Positions 10,465-19,945 are shown, counted from the first letter of the stretch. The stretch: DNA of 64,000 bases from Symbiodinium natans (GCA_905221605.1 CAJNDS010002579.1:1038734-1102733); one strand, 5' to 3'. The notes: generated by a model from the letters alone, not told the origin. Numbers and translations: made by a program.

Positions 10465-12917
10465 ATTATCCTACATAACAAGGGCCCACACTTCGGATCC
10501 CGTTTAACTAAGGGTAACGGACCATACTAAGGGCCCATGGTTCCAACCGTAGACGGTATAAACCTCCCGCTACAGCTTGAGGGTCAGAAAGACTCCTGTG
10601 GCTCCGGATGCAGGCCGCCTCAACTGATGTCTGCCGGTGTCCGAGACTGTTGGTTTGCTAGGCCCCCCCCCCCAAACCCTAAGCCGGAAAGGCCCGAAAT
10701 CCTAAACCTAAACCTGCAAACCCTAGAGAGCTCACGGCGTAAGGAGCCGGAATTCCGCAGGCTTGCTTCTGTGGTTTAGGGCTGTTGGGGTTTCTTTGTC
10801 ATAGTTGGGTAACATTTTATATTTTTAAGGGTACTTAAACCCAATAAGGAATATAAAAATCAAGTTTTTTAATACCATCCCAACCATGAGCTAGGTTTAG
10901 GGCTTACAGGGCGCAGCTCTTCTTAGCTTACTGGGTCCTTGCGCCCACGCGAGACCACGTCGTAAAGCACAGGGCTGCTGCACAATGCCCTCCCATGATG
11001 GCTCCTGTTCTTTCCCGTTGGGTTTAGGGTTTAGGGTTTAGGGTTTAGGGTTTAGGGTTTAGGGTTTAGGGTTTAGGGCCAAGAGTTTCAAGTTCAGCCT
11101 TAGACCGGATTTCAATGCTATTTTCTTTTACGGTTTCCATACGATTCGGATACGATTCTGATACGATTGTTGGATACGAAAATCGTATTCCGGCTTGCAG
11201 CCCATACGATTCCAATGCAATTTCAATACGATTTGGGCACTACGGCCCATACCTACCCATGTACGCTTCCAATACATTGTAAATACGGTGCGCAATACGA
11301 TTTCAATACGGTCCTCGATACGACTTGTAATACGATTCTGATAGCAGTAGAGGATCATTGTGACATTGGTTATTGTAAACTCTAGGGTCGAACCTGAGCA
11401 CTTGGAGTATGGAGCACATGCTCTGGTTTCTGGAGTCTAGTAGTCTAGGGCAGACCGCGGAACCCGCGTCACGTGAGCTCAGGAACCCTGACCCTGTCAA
11501 GCATGGGAGTAGGACCCGACCCCCCACCTCCCCCCTCCCCCCTCCGATTCCAATACGACTCCAATACGATTTCAATACGATTGCAATACGATTTCAATAC
11601 GATTTCAATACGACTTCAATACGAGTTCAATACGATGTGGATACGATTTGAACACGACTTGAATGCGATACCCTTGCAATGGGGAAAGCTTGGGACCCAT
11701 GGATGCAGACCAGGCTCCTGTCAATCTCTACACAGACACAAACAAACATAAACAACAAACGAGCAAGTGCGAAATCGCACTCGGGGCTACATAGAAATCG
11801 TATTGAGGGTCGAATCGGTAAATGTATCGAGGGGTGCATTGATCAAATATCTGTTCAGTGGATTCGTATCTCAACATCGTATTGGAATCGTATTGAAACC
11901 ATATCCAGAAACTCCAAGCCGGACCACCGCCACAAGCCAACTAGAAACTCATGGGTTTAGGGTTTAGGGTTTAGGGTTTAGGGTTTAGGGCTACGGACCT
12001 TTTTGCCTTCTTATGCACGGCACCCAAATGGAGGCCACAATCTAGACAGTTGCCGTCCTGTTTGGGATGAGACCTTCCAAGCTTCTACTGCAACCAACTG
12101 TGCTGTGCTGTTCCTCATTGCTATACTATTGATTAGTGTGATGCCCTCCCGCGCGCAGCTTCTCATCGATAGTCTTCTGTAGTCTCCCTAAATTCTTGCT
12201 CTGACCTTCCGGAATTCCACAAGGAAAAGCCCGTCCCCACCCTCCGCTCACGATTCAGGGATACCTATCCTGACTGATCTATTTCTGCGGGGGGGTACTT
12301 GGAGGTTCATGGCTACTTCCACCCCCCTAATTGTACGTCAACGCTTAACCTACAGGCCTACTTGGGGGACTTAGGGGGCTCATACGTACAGTTCTAATTG
12401 GGGTGTTAAGTACCCATGAACCTCCAAGTAGGGCTACTCGGGGACCACGTGGGTATGTCCCCCAAATAGGGGTACTCCTATTTTCACAAAACCCCCCACA
12501 TCTACGCCCTCTTGAGCCCTTGAAATTGAAGTTTCCCAGCCCTTTGCTCACTAAAGGCCGTGGAACATCACCTCACAGCAGCTACAGGCTCCAAGCGCCT
12601 GTCGGTTTAGGATGTAGGGTTTAGGGTTTAGGGTTTAGGGTTTAGGGTTCAGGGTTAACCTTTGCGTCTGTCGATTTAAGGCTTAGGGTTTAGGCCTATT
12701 GGCAAGAAGGCCCTGCTGTCAGGTGGTTGCCGGCAGCCTCCTCAGTCCGTGCTTAAAAAGGGGCTTAGGACTTAGGGCTGAGGGAGGGTTTAGGGTTTAG
12801 GGTTTGGGGTTTAGGGTTTAGAGTTTAGGGTTTAGGGTTGAGGTTTAGGGTGTGGTAGAGGGCGGTCCCAATGAGCATAAGACCCTACAGCGCATTGGCT
12901 GCTGACGTCTGCAGCAG
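1816..12917 (+). CDS. micro-exon gene: RAP/FASTK-type helical repeat protein (partial)
   Basis: I read a set of short + strand exons (1816, 3974, 5692, 6574, 7504, 9394, possibly 9912 and 12891). Their products carry the recurring motif W-[AS]-[FY]-[AG] followed about ten residues later by H-x-x-LF-x-A. Known from the family: this pattern is typical of the helical repeats that precede RAP domains in alveolate and algal organelle RNA-binding proteins (OPR/HPR/FASTK-like), which bind mitochondrial or plastid transcripts. Two consecutive exons (3974-4027 and 5692-5754) are both phase 0 and together give about 39 residues, the expected repeat length. The start, the end and any RAP domain were not found. 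Missing exons are certain, and whether all pieces belong to one gene is inference. Confidence 0.55.
1931..2047. mobile_element. MITE family 1 copy (GGGAGTAGGCCC type)
   Basis: It begins TTAGGACCGGGAGTAGGCCC and ends GGTTACTCCCGGGTCTAG, so the ends are inverted copies of each other. The inside contains T and G homopolymers and GGGGTTCCCTTA. Better preserved copies are at 61975-62090 and 63352-63463. Confidence 0.75.
3796..3950. repeat. CCCCTAAA / CCCTAAA arrays
   Basis: About ten 8-base units (CCCCTAAA) are followed by 7-base CCCTAAA units, just upstream of the exon at 3974. Confidence 0.95.
3974..4027 (+). CDS. exon, helical-repeat (HPR-like) gene
   Basis: Acceptor CAAG; 54 bases, phase 0 in and out, product VADTAVQMAPQFTSQNCA; GC donor (GCG then GCTCTC). 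The segment PQFTSQNCA resembles the F-x-x-Q-x-x-A stretch that precedes W-[AS]-F in these repeats, and the next exon supplies that VWSFA. A CCCTAAA array lies upstream and a TTTAGGG array downstream. Confidence 0.5.
4028..5691. other. intron-like stretch with MITEs and arrays
   Basis: Holds TTTAGGG blocks (4041-4070, 4985-5005, 5140-5175, 5335-5415, 5641-5686) and an element with CCCCCTTGGGAGTTTTTTTCG at about 4079-4160, related to 3307-3420 and 1390-1510. Copies of family 7 (about 4647-4768) and family 2 (about 4788-4875) are also present. No supported exon. Confidence 0.6.
5692..5754 (+). CDS. exon, helical-repeat (HPR-like) gene
   Basis: A clean 63-base exon, phase 0/0, between acceptor ATGGCAG and a GT donor (GCGGCGCAG then GTGGGG). 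The product starts VWSFATMRINHEALFDAMAA. This is the best single match in this region: W-S-F-A-T at the start and H-E-x-LF-D-A-x-A ten residues later are the hallmark of RAP/FASTK-associated repeats. TTTAGGG arrays lie on both sides. Confidence 0.7.
5786..5876. repeat. GGGGTTTA / GGGGTTGA 8-base array
   Basis: A few GGGGTTTA units are followed by about nine copies of GGGGTTGA. A single-base variant of the telomere-like unit has spread locally, which points to tandem amplification in place. Confidence 0.9.
6367..6507. repeat. longest uninterrupted TTTAGGG array
   Basis: About 20 perfect copies of TTTAGGG, followed by degenerate G-rich sequence up to the exon at 6574. A short CCCTAAA block at 6207-6253 faces it. 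Confidence 0.97.
6574..6620 (+). CDS. exon, helical-repeat (HPR-like) gene
   Basis: Acceptor TTGGCAG; the frame reads TQPARNVLWSYAKFG, with N-V-L-W-S-Y-A-K matching the repeat core seen at 1816 and 5692. The frame stops soon after (TGA at 6623), so the exon must end near 6616-6622. The exact donor is not resolved. Confidence 0.6.
6625..7503. other. unique-looking intronic stretch
   Basis: Little telomeric repeat is present. Overlapping open frames lie on both strands at 6871-7281, but neither resembles a known family and each is the complement of the other. I treat it as intron. Confidence 0.4.
7504..7549 (+). CDS. exon, helical-repeat (HPR-like) gene
   Basis: After acceptor GTGAAG the frame reads NHSLFQSAADEIVKRG, matching the H-x-x-LF-x-A-A-x-E-I second half of a RAP-associated repeat, so it fits directly after the WSYAKFG exon at 6574. 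The start could be earlier (7491, after TTTAG). The donor is uncertain. TTTAGGG follows at 7568. Confidence 0.5.
8550..8790. repeat. degenerate GGGTTCATA tandem repeat
   Basis: Roughly 9-base units such as GGGTTCATA, GGGTTTATA and GGGTTCACA recur with many substitutions. It looks like a diverged relative of the telomeric unit with two bases added. Confidence 0.7.
9072..9173. mobile_element. MITE family 1 copy
   Basis: Starts CTAGGACCCGGAGTAC and ends GGTTACTCCTGGGTCTAG (inverted ends). The interior has GGGTTCCCTTA and AAAGAGGTGCCCTTGT, as in the other copies. Confidence 0.75.
9394..9423 (+). CDS. exon, helical-repeat (HPR-like) gene
   Basis: A 30-base exon between acceptor CCCCAG and a GT donor (CCAG then GTCCCC). 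One base completes the previous codon, then VWAYGVISS. V-W-A-Y-G fits the repeat core. CCCTAAA lies upstream and TTTAGGG downstream. Confidence 0.5.
9912..9934 (+). CDS. possible exon, helical-repeat gene
   Basis: After TTTGGAG the frame reads (x)WSFGSP, like the W-S-F core, with a possible GT donor (CCTGG then GTTAAA). Short and weak. TTTAGGG arrays flank it (9800-9860 and 10000-10088). Confidence 0.25.
10000..10088. repeat. TTTAGGG array
   Basis: About 12 units, nearly perfect (one TTTAGGGA variant). Confidence 0.95.
10399..10468. repeat. AT dinucleotide tract
   Basis: Interrupted (AT)n with TGTATA and CTCACAT breaks. It lies inside a longer inverted pair: GGGCCCTTGATTTGG before it and AAGGGCCCACA after it, so it may be the loop of a MITE. 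Confidence 0.85.
11100..11925. repeat. dispersed TACGATT repeats in both orientations
   Basis: The unit AATACGATTTC (with CCAATACGA variants) recurs at 11148-11345 and 11545-11665. The reverse form (AATCGTATTG) appears at 11785-11905, separated by unique sequence with a TTTAGGG array before (11022-11078) and after (11950-11990). The several open frames here are readings of this repeat. Confidence 0.85.
12297..12430. mobile_element. MITE family 5 copy (TTGGAGGTTCATGG ends)
   Basis: Left end ACTTGGAGGTTCATGG, right end CCATGAACCTCCAAGT: inverted termini. Related copies are at 54398-54526 and 54787-54928. The middle has CTACTTGGGGGACTTAGGGGG. Confidence 0.75.
12891..12917 (+). CDS. possible exon, helical-repeat gene
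   Basis: Between acceptor CCTACAG and a GT donor (GCAGCAG then GTCAAA), one base then ALAADVCS. A-L-A-A-D-V fits the end of an LF-x-A-L-A repeat. Too short to be sure. Confidence 0.35.
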
Positions 12918-13725
12918 GTCAAAGTCGTATCAGTTTTCAGGTTCATATCAAGTGCGACGGGGGGACGAATGCCGTGCATTGAGGTCAAAATTGGAGGATA
13001 CTTCACAGGGGGTGGGGGTAGGGGAGGGAGAGTATCAGGATTTATATATTGTGTTCCAGAGCCCAAAGCCTTTCGACGCCAAACCTGTTCAGCACCGCCC
13101 TCAGAAGTAGTGGTTGGTCTGGTTCCGTGCCGCTCAGAAGTAGTGGATGGCCTCTTTCTTCCAGACACGCTGGCGCACAGGAAGCAGCCCACAGGTGCAC
13201 CCTCTGGTTACCAGTACTTCAAGCCTTGCATAGACTCCCTCAACCCTATATGGCCCTCAATCCTAGAGCCGCTACCTCCCTCTAAACCCCTAAACCCCCA
13301 AAAGCACTTAAACCCTATAAGCCTATGAGCCCCTGCCCGGGCCTGAGCAACAGACCCTCTAGGAGGGACACAGAGTAGGCTCTTGTTCCCGATATCGTAG
13401 GTTCCCGTATAAAGCCCCTTGCACTTTGAAACCCCAAAAGGGCACCCGTCTCTTTTTTCCAAGGTTACTCTTGTGTCTCACCCTCTTAGGGTAGTTTCAT
13501 GGGCCCTAAATATGGTCCCTTACCCACTGTAAAAGGGTTCTGCTGAATGGCCCTTAATTTCTATAGTGTATATTCGGGGTGTATAAGGGGCACCCTTTTA
13601 AGGGCCCATACTACTGGACCATGTAACTACACTAAGAAAGTGCAGCAGAGTCCCACTTGAAACCTAAACCCTAAATCCTAAACCCTTAACCCTTAAACCC
13701 GAAACCCGAAATCCTAAACCGTAAT

Positions 13726-13840
13726 CTAAGGGTAGTTTCATGGGCCCTTTGTATGGGCTATACAAATGAAGGGCCCACGCATCAGAACCCTTTCGCGAGG
13801 GTAAGGGGCCATATTAAGGGCCCATGAAACTACCCTTAAA
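13726..13840. mobile_element. MITE family 3 copy (GGGTAGTTTCATGGGCCC ends)
   Basis: Left end AAGGGTAGTTTCATGGGCCC, right end GGGCCCATGAAACTACCCTT: perfect inverted termini of 20 bases. Other copies are at 13484-13632, 51842-51985 and about 59519-59660, the last two more diverged. Confidence 0.8.
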
Positions 13841-14099
13841 CCTAAACCCGAAACCCTGAACCCTAAACCCTAAACCCTAAACCCCAAACCCCAAACCCTA
13901 AACCCTAAACCCTAAACCCTAAACCCTAAGCAGCAGCCTGCTGGGGAGGCTTCTATGATCGGCTCACGGAAGTGAGACCACTGGGCCGCCAAGCAGCCAG
14001 GGGTTTTAGGGGTTTTAGGGTATTTTTTAAAGATCTTTTTAGGGTTTTCGGGTGTTTTTGGGGGGTTTTCAGGATTTTTAGGCTTTTTAGGGCTTTAGG

Positions 14100-14250
14100 G
14101 GTTTGGTTTTAGGGTTTTAGGGTTTTAGGGTTTTAGGGTTTTAGGGTTTTAGGGTTTTAGGGTTTTAGGGTTTTAGGGTTTTAGGGTTTTAGGGTTTTAG
14201 GGTTTTAGGGTTTTAGGGTTTTAGGGTTTTAGGGTTTTAGGGTTTTTTGG
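14100..14250. repeat. TTTTAGGG (8-base) array
   Basis: About 17 perfect copies of GGGTTTTA, then degenerate T/G-rich sequence to about 14,550. The unit differs from the main telomeric type by one inserted T and is locally uniform. Confidence 0.95.
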
Positions 14251-15302
14251 GGGTTTGGGGTTTTAGGGTTGGGGTTTTAGGGGTTTGGGGTTTGGTTTTA
14301 GGGTTTTTGGGGTTTTAGGGGTTTTAGGGGTTTGGGGTTTTAGGGTTTTAGGGTTTTTAGGGTTTTAGGGTTTTTAGGGGTTTGGGTTTTGAGGTTTTTT
14401 CGGAGTTTTAGGGTTTTAGGGTTTCTAGGGTTTTTAGTGTTTTAGAGTTTTTAGGGGTTTTAGGGGTTCTAGGGTTTTGGGGTTTTTGGGGTTTCAGGGT
14501 TTCAGGGTTTTAGGGGTTTGGGGTTTTAGGGATTTTAAGTTTTTTGAGTTTGTAGATTTTTCGAGTTTTTGCTTTGCCACGCCGGTGTTTGAGTTTGTTT
14601 CCTTGGCTGTATTTGCAGTCGTAACGAGAGGAGTAAGCCCTGTACTGGTAGGTCATTTTTTGTGTGCCAGCGAAAACATGCAAAAGCAGTTGGCATCCTG
14701 AGTTGGCACTTTAGAGTTTTAGGGAACAGGTTTTAGGGATGTTTTTTAGCAGCATGCCGGCCACGCAAGCTCACGACTGAGGCAAAAGCAGTCGTGCCCA
14801 GCGCCGTGCTAAGAATTTGATTGGCAACCGCAAATGGCAGCGATTTCCAAAGTTGCTTCGTAAGCTTTTGTATGTGGTTGAAACCCAGGCAAGGCATCGT
14901 TTTTTTTCCTGGGGCTGAGGCTGGCAATGACAGTGCTGTCGTTGCACCGGTTAGGCCGTTCACTCAGACCGTGGCAGCAGTTCAAGGAGCTGATGGGGAA
15001 CCCTTGTTCTTTTAGGGTTTAGGGCCACTTGGTGCTTGTCCCTTTTTATGTTTCCTTCATTTGGGGTTCAGAGGATCATATTTTGGGTTTTTTTTGGAGG
15101 GTTCCTGGCGCGGACAGGAGGGGTGAGTTTTTTTGTTTTGGGGGGAGGGGGGGGGGGGCAGGGCGGTCAAATAATTGAAAGATTTGCCCAACGGCTTTGT
15201 TACCTGCATTTGCTCGCAGAGGTCTTACGCCTGTAGCCTGGCACCTGTTCGACCGATTGGCCCAAGATGGCTTGCAGGCTCGGCAATTGTGACGCTGACC
15301 TG

Positions 15303-15464
15303 GAATGAGGGAATGGGGTACCCTACATCCCCCCTAAACCCTAAACCCCAAAAAACCTTTTTACTTCATCCCACATTCCTACTGTAAACCCTACATATTC
15401 CCGTATTTAAGTACCCTTGAAGGGATTATGTAGGGTACCTCATCACATTCCCTGCTAAGAACCA
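15303..15464. mobile_element. MITE family 6 copy
   Basis: Left GGGAATGGGGTACCCTACAT and right TAGGGTACCTCATCACATTC form inverted ends, with CCCTAAACCC captured near the left. Related to 48566-48660. Confidence 0.6.
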
Positions 15465-16500
15465 GGGGGATGAAGCTTAAGGGTTTAGGGTTTAGGGTTT
15501 AGGGTTCAGACCGCAGCATGTCGACAGTGGACAGGCTGGCGGGGAAGCGTACAGCAACTGGCTGTTCATTGCAGGCGAAACCCGTCAGAAGCTCAGATCG
15601 GGTTGCTATCGTGTTTGCGACATGTAGGAGTGGTTGCTCAGTTCCTAAACCTTAAACCCTAAATCCTAAATCCTAAATCCTAAACCCTAAACCCTAAACC
15701 CCTAAACCCTAAACCCAAGTTTAAGCCAGCAAAGAACGTTCACGGGTTTGATGAGGCGATCCCCAGCGTGAGGTGGATGTTTTCGAACAGATGGCCAGGC
15801 ATGGATGCCACATGTGTGAAAATACAAAACAGTAATATACAAGAATATACAATTAATATACAGTCATATACATCAATATACAATAATATCAACTCGGTTC
15901 GGATGTATTTGCTGCGTGTTGTTTGCAGAACATGCGTTTGCTGCACGAAGTTGCCCATTGTCACGCGCCTTTTGTCGGCAGGACGGCGCACACGCGAGGT
16001 TTGCAAGGAGCTTGCTGGAACAGCGTTGCCAGAAGCCTACAGTTCAATGACAATGAATGGTTTCGGGTTTAGGGTTTAGGGAAGCTTGTGCAACAGGAAG
16101 GCAACGTGTGTCAGTGAGGGCAATCGTTGCGCAGAATGTGTGCGTAACACAATGCTAATTCTGAATTGCTTCAATGTTATCGCAGCAATCAAAAGTCACA
16201 AGATGTTCCCATCACTCAAACACCGCTCACCCCTGAATGGGCTGAGGCAAAAATCTTCAACGTGTTAGCTTCATGTTAGGGTACAGCTTATTGTGGCTTG
16301 GGCTTCTAGCCCAAGCCAAAGCCCGAATCCTGAACCCAAAACTTGATCAGCAACCTCAGCAAACCAGCAAACCGACATTTCAGTAGACCCCCACCCACGC
16401 CTTAAACCCTAAACCCGAAACCTTAAACCCGAATCTAAACCCTAAACCCTAAACCTTTAACCCCAAACCCTAAACCCTAAACCCTAAACCCCCCATTGAG

Positions 16501-16557
16501 GCCATCCGGTGCTGTGCGCTGGGCGACGAGCGGCGAGCCAGGCACTCCATCTCTAAG
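16501..16557 (+). CDS. PPR-like exon
   Basis: Acceptor CATTGAG, 57 bases, phase 0/0, product AIRCCALGDERRARHSISK; GC donor (AAG then GCTCTA). The spacing A-x-x-C-C-A-x-G-D-x-x-R-A fits helix A to helix B of a pentatricopeptide motif (organelle RNA binding). It joins in phase with the exon at 18000. CCCTAAA lies upstream and TTTAGGG downstream. Confidence 0.45.
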
Positions 16558-16620
16558 GCTCTAAGGACCTCTTGAGATTGACTTAGGGTTTAGGGTTTAG
16601 GTTTTTCGTTTCGAATGCCT

Positions 16621-16648
<28 letters not shown>
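16621..16648. repeat. (GA)n microsatellite
   Basis: About 14 GA units directly after the short TTTAGGG block. Confidence 0.95.
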
Positions 16649-16651
<3 letters not shown>

Positions 16652-16769
16652 TGGGGCTTAGGGTTTAGGGTTTAGGGTTTAGGGTTTAGGGATATTCCCC
16701 TCATACCAAAAATCCTGAATAAGTATAATTGAGCAGCGTTTTTTTTCTAGGAGCAAGGCTACGTAGAGA

Positions 16770-16945
16770 CGCGATCATTGAAAGTCGGCCGCGTAGCATT
16801 TTGCCTGCAGGGCGTAGGTTTGCGTAGGGTCCGCGTAGGCAAGTCTATGCAGTATGGGCGCGTAGGTCCGCGTAGGTTGTCTATGCTTGCCGCGTAGGTC
16901 CGCGTAGGCACACGTCAACAACATACTCCGCGCGTAGGCCCGCGT
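16770..16945. repeat. GCGTAGG cluster
   Basis: GCGTAGG occurs about ten times, often as CGCGTAGGTCCGCGTAGG, with irregular spacing over 170 bases. The core ends in TAGG like the telomeric unit but is GC-rich. Non-coding. Confidence 0.85.
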
Positions 16946-17465
16946 AGGATACCCATGCCATTACAACACCCCACACACTGAAAAAAAACAATGCTCAATC
17001 CCTATTGAGAACTGTTAGCACAATGGGGAACATCCCAACCTAAGCCCGGAGCCCGAAAAACAACATGGCACCACATATAAGTCCAGAAGTCCCAGAAACC
17101 CTAAACCCTAACCTCTAAACCCTAAGCAGTGTGTGCCTCGCCTGGCTTGTCCGAGTGTGAGCGATTAAACCCTAAACGTCTCAAAGCAAAAAGGGCCTTC
17201 CATTAAGAGCTTTGAAACCCCTAAACCCTAAACCGTAAAGTAGGTTACCGGTTTTGAGTTGATGAGGGGCTCGGGATACGAGTAGAAACTGACGTTCCGG
17301 ATGGTTCCTGGGGCTACCTAGGAACCACGGCCAAAACCCCCGGCACGCGAGATAGAAACTGGAACCTACCAAGAGTCCCATGCTTGCAGAGAACTTCTGG
17401 GCTCCGCACTCTCAAATCCCAGTGGGACCTAAACCCTTAAACCCTGAACCCTGAACTGCCCACAC

Positions 17466-17570
17466 GGTCAGTTCTCTAGATTGCGGTCCTTTTTTGGGTG
17501 CCCTACATAGTAGAGGCCGCCTTCTAATAATACCTCAAAAAGGACCCTAACTTAGAGAAGTGATCACATC
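17466..17570. mobile_element. MITE family 4 copy
   Basis: Left end GGTCAGTTCTCTAGATTGCGG, right end with ACTTAGAGAAGTGATCAC. Related copies are at about 59,416-59,530 and 63,591-63,673 (TTCTCTAAATTA core). Confidence 0.6.
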
Positions 17571-17879
17571 GTGTCACACAGGATAGCGCTGCAGCACATC
17601 GACACCGAGCAACTTTGCAACCCAATGTCTGCGACTGTGCTGCAGCAATCTTTGACTTAGTAGCTGGGTAGGTAATCTTCTTCGTTTGGTTTTCAAGTTA
17701 TGTAGAATTCTACTATATACAACAGGCTAATTTGTTTTGTGGCCAGGGTCTTCAGCCCCTAAGTAGAATCCCCAAGGACGCCCTCAGGACGCCTGTTGGT
17801 GTTGTGTGCAAAGTTCTGGGCGTTTTAAATTTTAAACCCGAAACCTCGCAGCCCTGGAAGCCTCTAAACCCTAAACTCC

Positions 17880-17970
17880 AAACCCTAAACCCCAGACCCT
17901 AAACCCTAAACCCTAAACCCTAAACCCTAAACCCTAAACCCTAAACCCTAAACCCTAAACCCTAAACCCC
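17880..17970. repeat. CCCTAAA array
   Basis: About 12 units, lying just upstream of the exon at 18000. Confidence 0.95.
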
Positions 17971-17999
17971 TTGTTATAATTAAGCTCGATGCCACTCAG

Positions 18000-18028
18000 G
18001 AGATGCTGCGACAGCGTTTGGCTCCCAG
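18000..18028 (+). CDS. PPR-like exon
   Basis: Acceptor CACTCAG, then EMLRQRLAP and two bases before a GT donor (CCCAG then GTGCAG). This is the M-L-x-x-x-L-x-P end of a PPR motif. Phase 0 entry matches the phase 0 exit of the exon at 16501, and the join gives a continuous PPR-like stretch. Confidence 0.45.
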
Positions 18029-18365
18029 GTGCAGAGGCAAGATTTGAAGCAGGCATGACTCTTTCAGGAGCCTTCGGGGTGTAGGGTTTGGGGTTTGGGG
18101 TTTAGGGTTTAGGGTTTAGGGCTTAGGGCTTAGGGTTTAGGATGTCCAGAAGTGCCCTTACTCCTTTTTCTGGGCCCTTAGGTCCCATTAAAGCAACAAG
18201 TGGCACCTTTATTACTGGGAAACCTAGAAGACCATCCCGTTGCAATCCGTGTATAGATGGCAGCGCCTTGAAATCAAGGTTGTTTCTTCTGCTTCCGTGC
18301 GTATCCTAAACCCTAAACCCTAAACCCTAAACCCGAAACCCTAACCCCCAATCCTGGGCTCCGAG

Positions 18366-18430
18366 GCCTCGGAATGCCCGCGTCGCGGTCTCCGGTGGGG
18401 GACATCGAGTGGCCAACCTCGCATGTCACG
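18366..18430 (+). CDS. possible exon in array-bounded island
   Basis: 65 bases between CCGAG and a GT donor (GTTAGA), with CCCTAAA upstream and TTTAGGG downstream. All three frames are open, so the product is not settled. The phase expected from the exon at 18000 reads NARVAVSGGGHRVANLACH, which is not recognisable. Confidence 0.25.
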
Positions 18431-19160
18431 GTTAGAGGTTATTGTGGTTTAGGGGTTTAGGGTTCAGGGTTTAGGGTTGTGGGGTTTAGGGTTTCGGGTT
18501 AGGGTTTATAGGGTTTAGGGCTCCGGGTTCAGGGTCTATATAGGGTTTAGAGGTCAGGGGTTAGGGTTTACAGGGTTTAGGGTTCCGGGTTCAGGGTTTA
18601 TTTAGGGTTAGGGGTTTCGGGATTTGAGGGTTTACGGCTTTCAGGGTTATTAGGGTTACCGGGGCCACTAGGGGTATTGGGGCCATTAGGCTTACTACTG
18701 TTCTGAGGATTCTTAGGATTATTAGGGTTATTGGGGCTATCGGGGTTATTGGGGCTACTAGGATTAGTAGGGTTATTAGGGTTTAGGGGGCTTTTGGGCA
18801 TCTGGGCTGAGACTTTTTATGGTTAGGGGGCTTGTAGGGATTTGAGAGTTTACGAATTTGAGGGTTTGGGGTTTGGGGGGCGGAGGGGTTTGGGGTCAGT
18901 CTTTGGGGGTGTGAGGGTTTAGGGCTTTAGGTCTCAGAGTCTGCGCTTGTGGGTGTGAAGGGGTTAAGTGTTTGGGGTTTAACCCAAAACCCAAAACCCC
19001 AAACCTAGACCCTAAACCCTAAACCCTAAAGGGGTTTAGGGTTTTGGAGTTTGGGCTTGCTGGGTTTTTTGCGGAGATTCGGGTTTAGATTTTTCTGGTG
19101 TGGTGCGAAGCTCGTTTGGAAGACCCTAAAACCCTCGACCCTAAAACCCTAAACCCTAAA
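18430..19160. repeat. degenerate GGGTTTAG / TTAGGGTTATTGGGG repeats
   Basis: Irregular TTTAGGG-derived sequence, including an ATTAGGGTTATTGGGGC-type stretch (18,650-18,790). The long Pro/Asn-rich frame on the - strand at 18,598-18,801 is a translation of this repeat. Confidence 0.8.
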
Positions 19161-19490
19161 CCATAAGGCCTATGAACGGTAGGCCGAAGGTTCTGATGAT
19201 CACTGTTGGGAGTTTTGAGCTTATGGTGTTTCGGAACCTTGTCAGCCCGAACCCCCTGAAACTCTAAACCCTGTTGAAACATGAGCTTCGTGCCTCGGAC
19301 TTGCCCGCCTAAGCCCGGGAATAGGCCCCTGGTACACTTTGCAACTTCCCCTAAACCCTAAATCCTAAACCCAAAGCCCTAAAACCCAGAAACCCTACAC
19401 AAAATTATTGGGTTGAAGAGATACTTGTGGCTTGGCAAATGCCCAAGCCCTTGGCAAAATCGAAGGCGGCTCCATACCCTAAGGGTCCAT

Positions 19491-19675
19491 GTATCTTTTT
19501 TAGTACATACTTGGCCCTTAAAGAGGTTGCCCAAGCTTCTGCTTTAGAGGTACATGGACCCAAATAGGGAATACTTGGGCCTTAACGTACTTGCTGGGTT
19601 TAGGGTTTAGGGTTTAGGGTTATAGGGAATTTGGGGCCCAAGCTATATAATCATTAGGTACATGGACTCTTAGGG
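19491..19675. mobile_element. MITE family 2, compound copy
   Basis: Starts AAGGGTCCATGTATC and ends GGTACATGGACTCTTAGGG. It contains an internal GTACATGGACCC end and a captured TTTAGGG array (19,590-19,620), so it is a compound or duplicated element. It abuts the ATG at 19685. Confidence 0.6.
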
Positions 19676-19684
19676 AGAGCAGCC

Positions 19685-19769
19685 ATGGCCAGGCGGCGGC
19701 GCGAGAAGGATGAGCACGAGTGGGTCACCAACTCGTCCGTTCCCGAGATCGACGGATCGCCTGAAACAC
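19685..19769 (+). CDS. possible first coding exon
   Basis: An ATG in the context GCCATGGCC starts MARRRREKDEHEWVTNSS and stays open to the TTTAGGG array at about 19,790. GC donor candidate after GGGTGG. Charged, no recognised domain. Inference: it could be the first exon of the COMT-like gene downstream. Alternatively the frame starts at an acceptor (CCAG) at 19,691. Confidence 0.3.
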
Positions 19770-19794
19770 TTGGGTGGGCACTGATATTAGGGTT

Positions 19795-19945
19795 TGGGGT
19801 TTAGGGTTTAGGGTTGAGGGTTTAGGGTTTAGGGTTTAGGGTTTAGGGTTAGGGTTTAGGGTTTAGGGTTTAGGGTTTAGGGTTTAGGGTCTAGGGTTTA
19901 GGGTCTAGGGTTTAGGGTCTAGTGTCTAAGGTCTAAGGTCTAGGG
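19795..19945. repeat. TTTAGGG array decaying to CTAGGGT
   Basis: About 20 units. The distal part mutates stepwise (TTTAGGG to TCTAGGG to GTCTAAG), a pattern of array edge decay. Confidence 0.9.

Larger units (their letters stand above)
12918..16500. other. long stretch without a supported exon
   Basis: Contains a small tandem repeat TCAGAAGTAGTGG (about 13,100-13,150), two family 3 elements (13,484-13,632; 13,726-13,840), CCCTAAA (13,856-13,926), a long TTTTAGGG array, a family 6 element (about 15,303-15,464), CCCTAAA (15,645-15,715) and AATATAC repeats (15,834-15,890). Open pieces at 13,931-13,990, 15,512-15,570 and 15,984-16,050 might be exons but match nothing I know. Confidence 0.5.

Noticed and set aside
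17588-17668. Island reading HIDTEQLCNPMSATVLQ
   Set aside because: It lies within the intron implied by the phase match between 16557 and 18000, and its borders are weak.
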